Assembly (NCBI RefSeq): GCF_015352445.1 | Contig: NZ_JADKPO010000008.1 | Span: forward strand, 62,001 to 126,000 | Source of the DNA: Nocardioides agariphilus | Lineage (GTDB): Bacteria > Actinomycetota > Actinomycetes > Propionibacteriales > Nocardioidaceae | Length of the DNA: 64,000 bases | Reading direction: 5' to 3' | Shown here: piece by piece, positions 33,779 to 42,872 of the stretch | Numbering within the stretch: position 1 is the stretch's first letter | How the letters are laid out: each line of letters opens with the position of its first letter | Position numbers and translations under genes: made by a program | The notes under the pieces: model-generated | Databases searched by the model: none | What the model was told of the DNA's origin: nothing | The model's input: the letters and a program-made list of their open reading frames with translations, nothing else

Positions 33779-35028
33779 CGGGAGGTCGAGCTCTGGGCCG
33801 GCGCGTCACGCCGTGGCAGGTTGCGCACCGACCGCGAGGACAAGGTGAGCAGGCAGATCGCGAAGTACGCGATGCCCGAGCTCACCAGCACGTCCCGGTG
33901 CCCGAATGCCGACGCCAACGGACCGAACGCGAGCTGCCCGACGGGGATCGCCACGAACGAGCCGAGGGCGTCGTAGGAGTAGGCGCGCGAGAGCATCTGC
34001 TCGTCGATGTTCTCCTGCATGGCCAGGTTCCAGCCGATCGAGAACACCTCGGTGCCCGCCCCGGCCACGAACATGGCGATGATCATCAACACCAGCTCCG
34101 GACGCACGCCGAGCATCAGGATCGGCAGACCGAGCGTGGCGATGCCGAGCATGCCGAGCAGCAGGGGTCGCTGCAGCGGGACGCGCAGCATCACGATCGT
34201 CATCGCGATCAGGCCGGCCGACTCCGCCGACAGCACCAGTCCCCAGCCCTGCTCGCCGAACGTGTCGAGCGCGATGGTCGGACCCAGGATGAAGATCGCT
34301 CCCGAGTGGATGGCATTGAGGAAGCAGAAGGCGACCACGACGACCCACAACCACGTGGTCTGCCAGAAGTAGCCCCAGCCCTCGCGGAGCTCGGCGATCG
34401 CGCTCGGGCTGTCCTCGGTGCGCGGTGGGCGCGGCGGGATCCTCACCGGCAGCAGGAGGAGCGCTGCGACGAACCACGTCAGCGCATCGGCCATCAGTGC
34501 CCAGCCGGCTCCGACGGTGACGACCAGGAGGGCGCCGATCGAGGGGCCCAGGACGTTGAGGCTGCCTCGCAGCAGCGAGTTGAGGGCGTTGGCCTGCTGG
34601 AGCTGCTCGCGCGGAACCAGCTGGGGGAAGATGCTCGCCATCGCCGGGAAGGAGACCGCCGAGGCCACGCCCTGGAACGCGGTGAGCACGATGAGGACCC
34701 AGATCTCGGCGGCCCGGGTGATCACAAGCAGCGCGATCACTGCCTGCAGCGATCCGGAGACGACGTTGGAGATCTGGAGCACAGCGGTGCGTGGGAAGCG
34801 ATCGGCGATGACGCCGCCGCCCAGCAGGAAGATCACCACGGGGATGGTGTGAGCGGCCAGCACCTGGCCGAGCGCCGCAGGAGAGTCGCTGATCTCGAGG
34901 ACGGCGAACGCGAGCGCGATGTTGGCCATCACGCCGCCGAACATGTTCACGAACCGGGATGCGAAGAACCAGCGGAAGTTGGTCTCGCGCAGTGGGGCGA
35001 CCGAGTCCGTCCACTTCACGCTGGTCAC
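33775..35028 (-). CDS. MFS transporter (MFS_3-like)
   Basis: 417 aa, 12 helices: LRETNFRWFFASRFVNMFGG, GGGVIADRFPRTAVLQ as motif A, FPAMASIFPQLVPREQLQQAN between TM4 and TM5, and IGALLVVTVGAGWALMADAL. Tail is Arg/Ser-rich. Probable small-molecule exporter. GTG 35028. The LuxR ATPase gene lies upstream on the same strand with a 54-nt gap holding 10-bp direct repeats, so this gene may be its target. Confidence 0.82.
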   Translation of the reverse strand: MTSVKWTDSVAPLRETNFRWFFASRFVNMFGGVMANIALAFAVLEISDSPAALGQVLAAHTIPVVIFLLGGGVIADRFPRTAVLQISNVVSGSLQAVIALLVITRAAEIWVLIVLTAFQGVASAVSFPAMASIFPQLVPREQLQQANALNSLLRGSLNVLGPSIGALLVVTVGAGWALMADALTWFVAALLLLPVRIPPRPPRTEDSPSAIAELREGWGYFWQTTWLWVVVVAFCFLNAIHSGAIFILGPTIALDTFGEQGWGLVLSAESAGLIAMTIVMLRVPLQRPLLLGMLGIATLGLPILMLGVRPELVLMIIAMFVAGAGTEVFSIGWNLAMQENIDEQMLSRAYSYDALGSFVAIPVGQLAFGPLASAFGHRDVLVSSGIAYFAICLLTLSSRSVRNLPRRDAPAQSSTSR

Positions 35029-35050
35029 CCGACCATGCGCGCACGACGAT

Positions 35051-35076
35051 GGTCAATGGTGGTCAATGGTGGTCGA
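35051..35076. promoter_or_regulatory. Direct repeats between LuxR and MFS genes
   Basis: GGTCAATGGT occurs twice in succession (35051-35060, 35061-35070) followed by GGTCGA. Placed 23 nt upstream of the MFS start on the minus strand; could be an activator site. Confidence 0.35.
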
Positions 35077-35082
35077 GAGGGT

Positions 35083-37470
35083 CTAGGCCTCGGTCGCGAG
35101 TCCGTGCTCGTAGGCCCAGGCCGTGGCAGCGGCCCTGCCGCGCACGCCGAGCTTGCGGTAGATCGCGACCGAGTGGTGCATGACGGTCTTGGCCGACATG
35201 CCGAGCTGGTCGGCGATCTCCCTGTTGGTCCGGCCGGTGGCCAGCGCCGCCAGGACCTCACCCTCCCGCGGGGTCAGGCCGGCGCTTGCCTCGGTCGGCC
35301 TGCTGGGCTGGAGCGGCCCGGGCGGCCGATGCCCGGCCAGGCGTCGGGCCACCTCCTGCGCCCAGCGGTTGACCCGGTCCATCCCCATCGTGGCCATCTC
35401 CGCTGCCAGCTGCTGCCGTAGCTCGTCGGGCACCGAGGAGTCGAGGTATGCCACGTCGCGCTCGTAGCGAGGCACCGCGGGCTGGGTGATCGAGTAGGGC
35501 ACGAACAACTCCAGCTGCCGCGTGTACTCGCGCATCCTGGCGGCGTCCTCCTCCTCGCCGAGGGCCAGAGCGGCCGAGAGCAGGAGGGCGACGGCCGCCA
35601 GCGTCACCATCGGCTCGGTGCGCTGACGGTTGGCGCCGACCATGAGCAGCTTCCACAGCCAGCGGGCCGCCGCCCGCGCATCGCCACCGGCCAGGCTCTC
35701 GTGAGCCAGCGAGGCCAGCACGGTCATGCCGGTGAAGGGCTGGTCGAGGTGCTGGCACTGCGCGAGCAGCTCCTCGAGTGTGGGCAGCGGCGGGTCGAGT
35801 GCCGGGCGCAGCTCTTCGGGCAGGGTCAGCAGCAGGTGAGCGCCGGCTACCTGTGCGAAGGCGTCGTCGTGCTCGCGACCCCGGGTGACCGACGACGTCG
35901 CCAGCCGGGCGGCGGTCTCGGGATCGCCGGCGCTCCAGGCAGCCATGCTGACGAAGCACTCGAAGCGCGCCAGGGCGGGCTGGTCGTCGAGCCGTCGCGC
36001 CAGCTCCAGTCCCTCGTGGGCGGCCGACACCGCGGCAGCGAGGTCCAAGGTGATGCGCAGCAGCATGATCGTGCGTTCCAGGGCTTCCAGGAGCGCCGGC
36101 CCGTCGCCGGACTGGCGGGCCAGGGTCGTCGCCTCGGCGAGCCGCTGCGCGGTCCAGAGCCCGAGCTTCTGCATGTCGTCGGCCGAGCCGCCCGGGTAGC
36201 GGCTGGTGGACCACAACAGGGCCCGGGCGCGCAGGCTGTCGGGCACGTGGGCGTCCTTCTCGAGCAGCTCGTCGATGCGCTGCTCCAGCGAGGCCACCGC
36301 ACCGGGCACCTCCTGCACCTCCGGTGCCAGGGCCACGGCGGCGGCAAGGGCGTCGTCCAGACGCCGCCCGGTGCTCATCTCGTGGTCCAGCGCGGCCACG
36401 ATGTCGGGCCACTCGAGACGGACGACCTCGAGGCCCGCCCTGGCCCGGTCGGTGAAGTACCGCGTGTGCCGGTCCCGCGCGGCGGCCCGGGCATCGGGGT
36501 CGATCCGGCTCTGGGAGAAGCCGCGAACGAGCTGGGGGATGACGAACCTGGGCTCGCCGGTGCCGGCAGGGTCCAGCTCGACCAGGTGGGCGTCGACGAG
36601 CTCGAGCAGGACGTCGGCCGGGTCGGTGGACGGTGAGCCCAGGTCGACGACCGCACCCACGGCGTCCAGTAGGAACGCCCCTTCGAAGACCGACAGCTGG
36701 AGCAGCGCCGTGCGCGCCGGCTTGGACAGCAGGTCGAAGGTCCAGTCCAGGGCCGGGTTCAGGGCCCAGTCCGTGCCCGTTTCCGCGCCGAGCCCGCGCG
36801 CCATGGCCTGGAGTGGTACGGCGGCCAGTCGCGCGGCAGCCAGCTCCATCACTCCCGGCAGCCCACCGGCGTGCCGGCAGAGCATGGCGGCGCTCTTCCG
36901 CTGGACCGGGTCGACCAGCTGCAGGACGACACCGCGGTCCTGCGCCATCCGGGCGAGCAGGGCCAAGGTGAGGTGCTCTGGCGGGGCGTCGTCGTCGGGC
37001 AGGGGGAGTGGCGCGAGCCGGAAGACGCGCTCGCCGGCCAGTCCCGTGGGGCGGGCGGCGGTGCAGAGCACGACCGCGTCGGGGTAGCCGTCCAGCAGTT
37101 CCTGAACGACCCCCGAGAGACCCTCCACCCGGTCGACGTCCTCCAGCACCAGGAGCACCTGCGCGCCGTCGAACGCCTCCCACATCGCCTCCGGCAGCGA
37201 GGTGCTCAGGCCCTCACCAGGCAGCTGGGCCAGGATCGCGTCGGCGGCCGACAACGGCTCGTCGGCACCGGCGAGCGAAGCCGTGAGGACCGGCGTACCT
37301 GCCCTCGCCAGACGGCTTGCGGCGGCGGCGGCCAGTGCGGAGCGGCCCACACCCGGGAGCCCGGTCACCGTGACGAGGGCGCACGACCCCAACGCCTCAT
37401 GCAGCGTGTCGAGCTCGGCCTCCCGGCCGACCAGCCCGACCCCGCCGATGGCCGACCCCACCTCCGGCAT
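35083..37470 (-). CDS. Large LuxR-family regulator with STAND-like ATPase (LAL type)
   Basis: 795 aa. An N-terminal NTPase domain has VTVTGLPGVGRSAL about residues 33-46, where the P-loop Lys is replaced by Arg, and VLLVLEDVDRVEG as Walker B. A long helical repeat region follows, then a LuxR helix-turn-helix (GLTPREGEVLAALATGRTN, MSAKTVMHHSVAIYRKLGV). AGGAGGGGG sits 7 nt before ATG 37470 and decides the start; an upstream ATG at 37497 lacks one. Confidence 0.85.
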   Translation of the reverse strand: MPEVGSAIGGVGLVGREAELDTLHEALGSCALVTVTGLPGVGRSALAAAAASRLARAGTPVLTASLAGADEPLSAADAILAQLPGEGLSTSLPEAMWEAFDGAQVLLVLEDVDRVEGLSGVVQELLDGYPDAVVLCTAARPTGLAGERVFRLAPLPLPDDDAPPEHLTLALLARMAQDRGVVLQLVDPVQRKSAAMLCRHAGGLPGVMELAAARLAAVPLQAMARGLGAETGTDWALNPALDWTFDLLSKPARTALLQLSVFEGAFLLDAVGAVVDLGSPSTDPADVLLELVDAHLVELDPAGTGEPRFVIPQLVRGFSQSRIDPDARAAARDRHTRYFTDRARAGLEVVRLEWPDIVAALDHEMSTGRRLDDALAAAVALAPEVQEVPGAVASLEQRIDELLEKDAHVPDSLRARALLWSTSRYPGGSADDMQKLGLWTAQRLAEATTLARQSGDGPALLEALERTIMLLRITLDLAAAVSAAHEGLELARRLDDQPALARFECFVSMAAWSAGDPETAARLATSSVTRGREHDDAFAQVAGAHLLLTLPEELRPALDPPLPTLEELLAQCQHLDQPFTGMTVLASLAHESLAGGDARAAARWLWKLLMVGANRQRTEPMVTLAAVALLLSAALALGEEEDAARMREYTRQLELFVPYSITQPAVPRYERDVAYLDSSVPDELRQQLAAEMATMGMDRVNRWAQEVARRLAGHRPPGPLQPSRPTEASAGLTPREGEVLAALATGRTNREIADQLGMSAKTVMHHSVAIYRKLGVRGRAAATAWAYEHGLATEA

Positions 37471-37533
37471 GCCGCTCCTCCCCCTCCTGGGGGACATGGT
37501 GGCAAACCGCCGCCGCCCGCGCGAGGTGGTCCG

Positions 37534-37558
37534 GACCGGGCCCGGACCGGGCCCGGTC
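37534..37558. terminator. Palindrome after the large secreted protein gene
   Basis: 12-bp perfect arms GACCGGGCCCGG / CCGGGCCCGGTC separated by one base, 17 nt past the stop at 37575 in the minus direction. Confidence 0.65.
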
Positions 37559-37574
37559 GAGCCGGCTCATGCGC

Positions 37575-40500
37575 CTAATGGACCGAGATCGCACCTCCTG
37601 GCCGGACGGGCAGCGCTGCGAACGACAGGGACGGGAGGCTGGGCGCTCCGGCCGGTGCCGTCACCCGTAGGGCGAAGGTGTCACCATTCGCCCCGCCGTC
37701 GGCGACGTTGACGACGTAGGCGTAGTTGCCGATCCCGTTCACGACCGCCTTGCCGGTCAGCGCCGCGGGCAGCGGCGAGCCGGTGCCGACGACCAACGTC
37801 TGGAAGGCCGTCCCCTTGACCTGCGTGACCACGTCACCGGACGGGCTCCGCTCGAGGAAGGCCACCTTCCCCTTGGCCGTCTTGCCGCTCGCGGCCGCGG
37901 AGAAGGCGAACTCGCCGGAGTTGCCGTTGGCCAGGAGGACGGACCCCGCGCCGTTCGCGCCACGCGCCCTGGGGTCGTAGACGCTGAGCAGCGAGGCATC
38001 AGACCCGGTGAAGTGGCCCGAGACCGCCAAGGTGACGTCGTAGACGTCGATCTTGGTGCCCGTAGGGACCGTGCAGCTGATGTCGACGAACCCCGGGGCC
38101 GTGGGCGTGGCCGCCACGCGCTTGGTGATGGACGGCGTGCATGTCACCGTGCCGCCACCGCCGACGGGGGTGAGCCTGAGGCTGACGCTGGCCGCGACGA
38201 TCCGGCCGATGTCGCCGAAGGACCCGTCGTTGCTGTCCGTGACGCGCCCGGTGAACGTGATGGCCGGCGCCGTGCCCTTGTCCGTGGCGACGGCGTGGGG
38301 GTTGTTGGGAGTCAGCCGCACGACCGCCGTCTCAGGCTGGACGTCGATGACGAAGGCGGTGCCCGCGCACGCCTCGTCGGGGTCGCAGACCCGGACCTGG
38401 ACGGAGTACGACGCGGGCGTCGCGGTCGGCCTGCCCGAGATCTTGCCGGTGCCGTCGATCGTCAGTCCTTCCGGTAGTCCCTCGGCGCTGAAGACGAGTC
38501 GGTCGGGGGTCTCCGCGTCGGACGCGGTGAGGACGACGGGCGTGATGGGGTCGGAGTACGTCGCCGTCACCCGGTCGACCGGCTCGACGGTGGGCGCGTC
38601 GTTGACCCCCGTGACCGTGATCGACGCCGTGGCCACTGCCGAGGTGAGCTGGCCGTCGGAGGCCCGGTAGGTGAAGGAGTCCGGGCCGGAGTGGTCGGCT
38701 GCCGGGACGTAGCGCAGGGCGCCCGAGGCCGTGACCTCGGCGGTGCCGTGCGAGGGCTGGTCGACGATGACCAGCGTCAGGTCGTCCCCGTCGACGTCGT
38801 CGGTCTCCGGCGTGAAGACCAGGGGCGTGTCCTCGGCGGTCTCCTCCGACGCATCCTGCGCCGTTGGCCGGTCGTTGACGGGCAGCACCGTGATGAGCGC
38901 TGTCCTGACCACGAGCTGCCCGCCGCTCTTGACGGCGTAGTCGAACTCGTCGGAGCCGTGGTAGTCGGCGTCGGGCACGTAGGTCCACGGAGCCTCGGTG
39001 CCCTGCAGCGTCCCGTGTGCGGGAGCGGTGAGCAGCTCGAACGTCACCGGGTCACCCTCGGGATCCGTCGCCGAGGGGTCGACGACCACCGACTCGTCCT
39101 CGTCCGTCTCCACCTCGGTGTCCGCCGCGTCGGCGGGGTCGTCCACCGGGTCGACGGTGACGGACACCGTGGCCGGCTCGGAGGAGAGCTCCGCGTCGTG
39201 CGCGGTGTAGGTGAACGAGTCGTTCCCGAAGAAGTCGGCGCCGGGCGTGTAGACCAGGCCCTCGTCGGTGACCTCGACCGAGCCGTGCCCTGGCTGGGTG
39301 ACGGTGAAGGTGAGGTCGTCGCCGTTGGCGTCGTGCCCGAGCGGCGTGACGGTGACCGGGGTGTCCTCGTCGGTGGTCGCCGACCTGTCGGCTGCGGTGG
39401 GTGCCACGTTGCCGGCCGGCTCGACGTCGAGCGTCCGGACGATCTGGCCGGTGCCGCCGTCGTCGTCGGTCACCTTCACCGTGACCTCGAAGCGACCCGG
39501 ACCGTCGTAGGTGTGCTCGCCGTCGATCCACGGCCACAGGCAGTCCAGCGCCAGGCAGTCGGTCGGTGCCGAGCCGTCTCCCCAGTCGATCGACGAGACG
39601 AAGGTGTCGTCGCCGGGGTCGTAGAGCGCCGCCTGCAACGCGTAGGGCTCGCCCGCCCGCGCGGTACCGGTCGCTGCGCCACCATCGGTGAACCTCACCG
39701 TCGGCGCGACGTTGGCGACGTCGGCGGAGGTCCTCGCCGTCACCACCCGACCGTCGTCGTCGGTCACCGTGACGGTGATCTGCGGGCGTGACGGTCCGTC
39801 TGCGTAGAAGTGGTCGAAGTGGAAGAAGCCACCGGTGCACGGGCAGATCAGGAGGGGAAGCCCGTCGGGCTTGTTGCCGTCGAGAACCAGGCACTGGCCC
39901 GGCTCGTCCGGGTCGCACCTCGCGAACGAGGAGTAGGTGTCGCCCCACTCCACGCGGATGAAGAACGGACCTGGTATGGACACCCAGCCGTTGAGCTCGA
40001 CGGGCTTGTCGTCGTCCTGCCCCTCGACCGAGTCCCGGCGGTCACCGGAAGTCGGCAGCACCACGCCGCCCCCTGGATCCTCCTCGTTGGCCAGCCAGAG
40101 CCGGATGGTGCCAGGTGTCACACCGACCGGCGTGGTCGCCGACGCCGTGTCGGCGCCGTCGCTTGCGGTGACCTTCGGGTGGAAGACGTTGTCGACCCCC
40201 TGGGGGTCGTCGACGTAGCGGTGCGTGAGCTCGAACGACCTGGTGCCCAAGGGCAAGGAGTCCCACTCGTTCGGGTCCAGGCAGCTGCAGGTGGAGATCT
40301 GCTCGGTCGTGGTGGTGCCGTCACCCCAGTCGACCGTCAGGGTGATGTCGTCGTGGCCGACGTCGCTGACGGTGCCGGTGAGGGTCGTGGTGTCGCCGGC
40401 GGTGATGGTGGCCGGGCTGGCCGGGTCGAGCGTGACCGAGGGGGCGGCGTTCCCCACCTTGAACGCGATCGTCTCGGTGGTGCTCAGCCCCGTCGCGTCG

Positions 40501-42329
40501 GTGACCGTCACCCTGGCGTGCTGCACTCCGTCGTTCGGGTAGGTGAGCGTCACCTCCGGGGTGGTGGCCGTCCGCCTGGGCGTGGAGCACTGCTCCTCCT
40601 CGCCGAGGAAGTCCACGCACACGTTGAAGGAGCCGACCGGGTCGTCGAAGACCCACAGGTAGCTGAGCGGTCCGCCGTCCTCGTCGGTGGCGTTTGCCTG
40701 GAACGTCACGGGAGAGCCCTCGACAGGGTTCACGGTCACCGTCGGGACGACCTTCGGCGCATGGGGCCCCCGCCAGCAAGCCTTCACCTTCTCGCCCAGG
40801 GCCATCAGCTCGAAGCACTCCACGACGTTGGTGGTGTCCTTGCCGAACGCGGTCCTGGTGACGAACCCCCGGCCGTGGATGGACACGACCCTCTGGGTGC
40901 CGCTCCAGTCGATGTACGTCGTCTGGAGGGTGTACCTGCCCGGGTTGAAGAAGTCCTCGAGAACGAACCAGTTGTCCGACATCGACAGCGCGTCCGAGCC
41001 CTGGGGGTTGATGGTGTGGAAGTCGCCGAGCGAGTTCCCCGCCTGGTCGAACAGCTCGAAGTAGGGGTCGGAGGCCTTCAGGACCGGTGGCGTCTGGGCG
41101 GCAGCCGCCGCCCGCTCGGCGGCGTAGTCGGGCAGCGTCTGCGACAGCAGCGCGCTGTAGAGCTCGAGCGTCCCGCAGCCGTCGGGGCCGTCCCCGCAGT
41201 CGTTCTCCAAGATCCCCGCGAGGCTGATCCCCTGGTTCTGCGCGTCGTACACCGCCTTGCTGAGCTTCTTGGGCAGCGAGAGCGCCTCCGAGATCTGCCA
41301 GCTGCGGATCGCGATGACGATGATGCCGACGATGGCCACCGCGACGGTGCCGGCGAAGGCGCTGGCAGCCAGGACCGACGTGCCCAGGGTGGCCGCCGCG
41401 CCGCCCATGGAGCTCGCCGTCGTCATGGTCGCCGTCAGGGCGATGCCACTTCCGATCGCGGCGCCGACGGCTGCGGCCACGGCGGGAACGGTGCCGGCGA
41501 TGACGGCAGCGACGGCTGCGAGGACTCCCGCCGCAGCCGCCCCTGCGAAGAAGGTGATCGCTGCCGTCGTGTCGGCCACCGCCGCGGCGGCGTCGACCGT
41601 ACCGAAGTCGGCGTTGTTGGCCAGCGCCGCTCCGTAGGCCTGGAACTGCGCGAACGTCGGCGGGCTGTCCCACGAGGTCCCGGCGATCGTCGTGAGCTGT
41701 CCGCCACCGCCGAGCGCGCACTGCGGCGTCACGGGCGGGGTGGTGTAGCTGAAGGGCGGAGAGAACGTGCAGGGGTTGGCGTCCCACCGGTGGTACTCGT
41801 CGAGTGCCTTGGTCGCCACGTCGATCCGGCGCTGCTTGACCACCGCCTGCAGCGTCGTCAGCCACTGCTGCTCCTGGGTGGTCCGCTGCTCTGACGGCTT
41901 GTCGATCGCGTTGAGCAGGAGGGAGAACATCATGGCGCGGATCTCGCCGCGGGCCGAGAGCTTGAGGCGGCGGTCGTTGGGCACGCCGTGCAGCGCGGCC
42001 ACCAGCGCGGTCGCCTGCGCCTCCAGCGAGTACCACGCGACGGCAGCAGGCTTCTGGACGATGCGGTTCCACGGGTCCAGGCCCGTCACCGTGAGGGGCG
42101 CGATGTCACCGCTGACCGATCCGTCCCCGTTGCATACGAACCCGTAGCCGCAGGCCACCGTGCCGGTCGGCTCCTCGGCGACCGCCGGTGGAGCTGTGCT
42201 CACCCACGCCAAGAGCGTGGCGACCATGGCCAGGAGGGTCAGCCCGACGAGGTGCCGCGCCGCCCGATGACCGTGTGTCACTACTACGCCGATGTGGATC
42301 CCTGGACGACCAGCCATGTGTTGCCCCAC
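37575..42329 (-). CDS. Giant secreted multidomain protein with PKD and cadherin-like repeats
   Basis: 1584 aa. Signal peptide about 1-51 (VSTAPPAVA cut). Residues 55-240 are helical; 246-343 form a long Ala/Gly-rich hydrophobic stretch. PKD-type domains follow (TVDWGDGT, SSIDWGDGS) at about 525-970, then three tandem-95 cadherin-like repeats (TTDEDTPV, ETDEDESV, TAEDTPL) at 970-1245, a putative Ig domain with GLTIDGTGKISGRPT, and a unique C-terminus. No sortase motif or membrane anchor at the end. Probably surface or secreted adhesive protein. GTG 42329; later starts are possible. Confidence 0.8.
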   Translation of the reverse strand: MGQHMAGRPGIHIGVVVTHGHRAARHLVGLTLLAMVATLLAWVSTAPPAVAEEPTGTVACGYGFVCNGDGSVSGDIAPLTVTGLDPWNRIVQKPAAVAWYSLEAQATALVAALHGVPNDRRLKLSARGEIRAMMFSLLLNAIDKPSEQRTTQEQQWLTTLQAVVKQRRIDVATKALDEYHRWDANPCTFSPPFSYTTPPVTPQCALGGGGQLTTIAGTSWDSPPTFAQFQAYGAALANNADFGTVDAAAAVADTTAAITFFAGAAAAGVLAAVAAVIAGTVPAVAAAVGAAIGSGIALTATMTTASSMGGAAATLGTSVLAASAFAGTVAVAIVGIIVIAIRSWQISEALSLPKKLSKAVYDAQNQGISLAGILENDCGDGPDGCGTLELYSALLSQTLPDYAAERAAAAAQTPPVLKASDPYFELFDQAGNSLGDFHTINPQGSDALSMSDNWFVLEDFFNPGRYTLQTTYIDWSGTQRVVSIHGRGFVTRTAFGKDTTNVVECFELMALGEKVKACWRGPHAPKVVPTVTVNPVEGSPVTFQANATDEDGGPLSYLWVFDDPVGSFNVCVDFLGEEEQCSTPRRTATTPEVTLTYPNDGVQHARVTVTDATGLSTTETIAFKVGNAAPSVTLDPASPATITAGDTTTLTGTVSDVGHDDITLTVDWGDGTTTTEQISTCSCLDPNEWDSLPLGTRSFELTHRYVDDPQGVDNVFHPKVTASDGADTASATTPVGVTPGTIRLWLANEEDPGGGVVLPTSGDRRDSVEGQDDDKPVELNGWVSIPGPFFIRVEWGDTYSSFARCDPDEPGQCLVLDGNKPDGLPLLICPCTGGFFHFDHFYADGPSRPQITVTVTDDDGRVVTARTSADVANVAPTVRFTDGGAATGTARAGEPYALQAALYDPGDDTFVSSIDWGDGSAPTDCLALDCLWPWIDGEHTYDGPGRFEVTVKVTDDDGGTGQIVRTLDVEPAGNVAPTAADRSATTDEDTPVTVTPLGHDANGDDLTFTVTQPGHGSVEVTDEGLVYTPGADFFGNDSFTYTAHDAELSSEPATVSVTVDPVDDPADAADTEVETDEDESVVVDPSATDPEGDPVTFELLTAPAHGTLQGTEAPWTYVPDADYHGSDEFDYAVKSGGQLVVRTALITVLPVNDRPTAQDASEETAEDTPLVFTPETDDVDGDDLTLVIVDQPSHGTAEVTASGALRYVPAADHSGPDSFTYRASDGQLTSAVATASITVTGVNDAPTVEPVDRVTATYSDPITPVVLTASDAETPDRLVFSAEGLPEGLTIDGTGKISGRPTATPASYSVQVRVCDPDEACAGTAFVIDVQPETAVVRLTPNNPHAVATDKGTAPAITFTGRVTDSNDGSFGDIGRIVAASVSLRLTPVGGGGTVTCTPSITKRVAATPTAPGFVDISCTVPTGTKIDVYDVTLAVSGHFTGSDASLLSVYDPRARGANGAGSVLLANGNSGEFAFSAAASGKTAKGKVAFLERSPSGDVVTQVKGTAFQTLVVGTGSPLPAALTGKAVVNGIGNYAYVVNVADGGANGDTFALRVTAPAGAPSLPSLSFAALPVRPGGAISVH

Positions 42330-42416
42330 TTCCAGTGCGCAGATGGAAGCGGACGCTAGGCGGCGAAGGGGTCATCTCACATCGGGCATCTGCCCGGGGT
42401 GGGGGAGGATCGCGGG

Positions 42417-42872
42417 GTGAATCCTCGGAAGCTGGCCCGGTGGGCGGTCCGTGCCGTGCCGGGGGTCTACGGCGCGGCCCGGTCGGCAGGGCTTGGTCGC
42501 CGCGACGCGGCCCGGGTGCTGCAGGCCTCCGCGCTGGCCCTGCTGATCGCGCGCAAGCGCTACCCGCGCCAGTGGCGGGCCGAGAACGCCGTACGGCACT
42601 TCACCTGGCAGGCCTGGCTCACCGCGGCCTATGGGCGGGAGGTAGCCGACGCAGTCGGCCGTGCGCACGAACGCCTGTCGACCGACGCGGCTGACACGGC
42701 CGTCGACCAGCACAACAACCGCATCGGTCAGGAGTACGGCGCTGCGCGCGCCGAGGACATCAACGCGCACCCGATGCGGCCCGCCGTGTCGGCGTTGGCC
42801 GACGAGGCGGGCCGCCTCTGGGAGTCTGGTCAGCTGGGCGTCAGCCGGCCGACCGGGGATCCCACGCCCTGA
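42417..42872 (+). CDS. Small helical protein (DUF6973-like)
   Basis: 151 aa, no signal peptide. The central block AENAVRHFTWQAWLTAAYG, then GRAHERLSTDAADTAVDQHNNRIGQEYG, resembles the DUF6973 family with its N-x-x-R-H-x-x-W core; the assignment is tentative and function unknown. GTG 42417 lies 8 nt after GGGGGAGG, better than GTG 42399. Its 3' end overlaps the convergent protease gene by 32 nt. Confidence 0.6.
   Translation: MNPRKLARWAVRAVPGVYGAARSAGLGRRDAARVLQASALALLIARKRYPRQWRAENAVRHFTWQAWLTAAYGREVADAVGRAHERLSTDAADTAVDQHNNRIGQEYGAARAEDINAHPMRPAVSALADEAGRLWESGQLGVSRPTGDPTP

Noticed and set aside
39810-41894. 694-aa plus-strand open frame
   Set aside because: It is the antisense shadow of the 1584-aa secreted protein, with low-complexity, Val/Gly/Arg-rich composition typical of high-GC shadows. 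Similar long shadows at 4745-6733, 50273-52252 and 53364-54842 were left out for the same reason.
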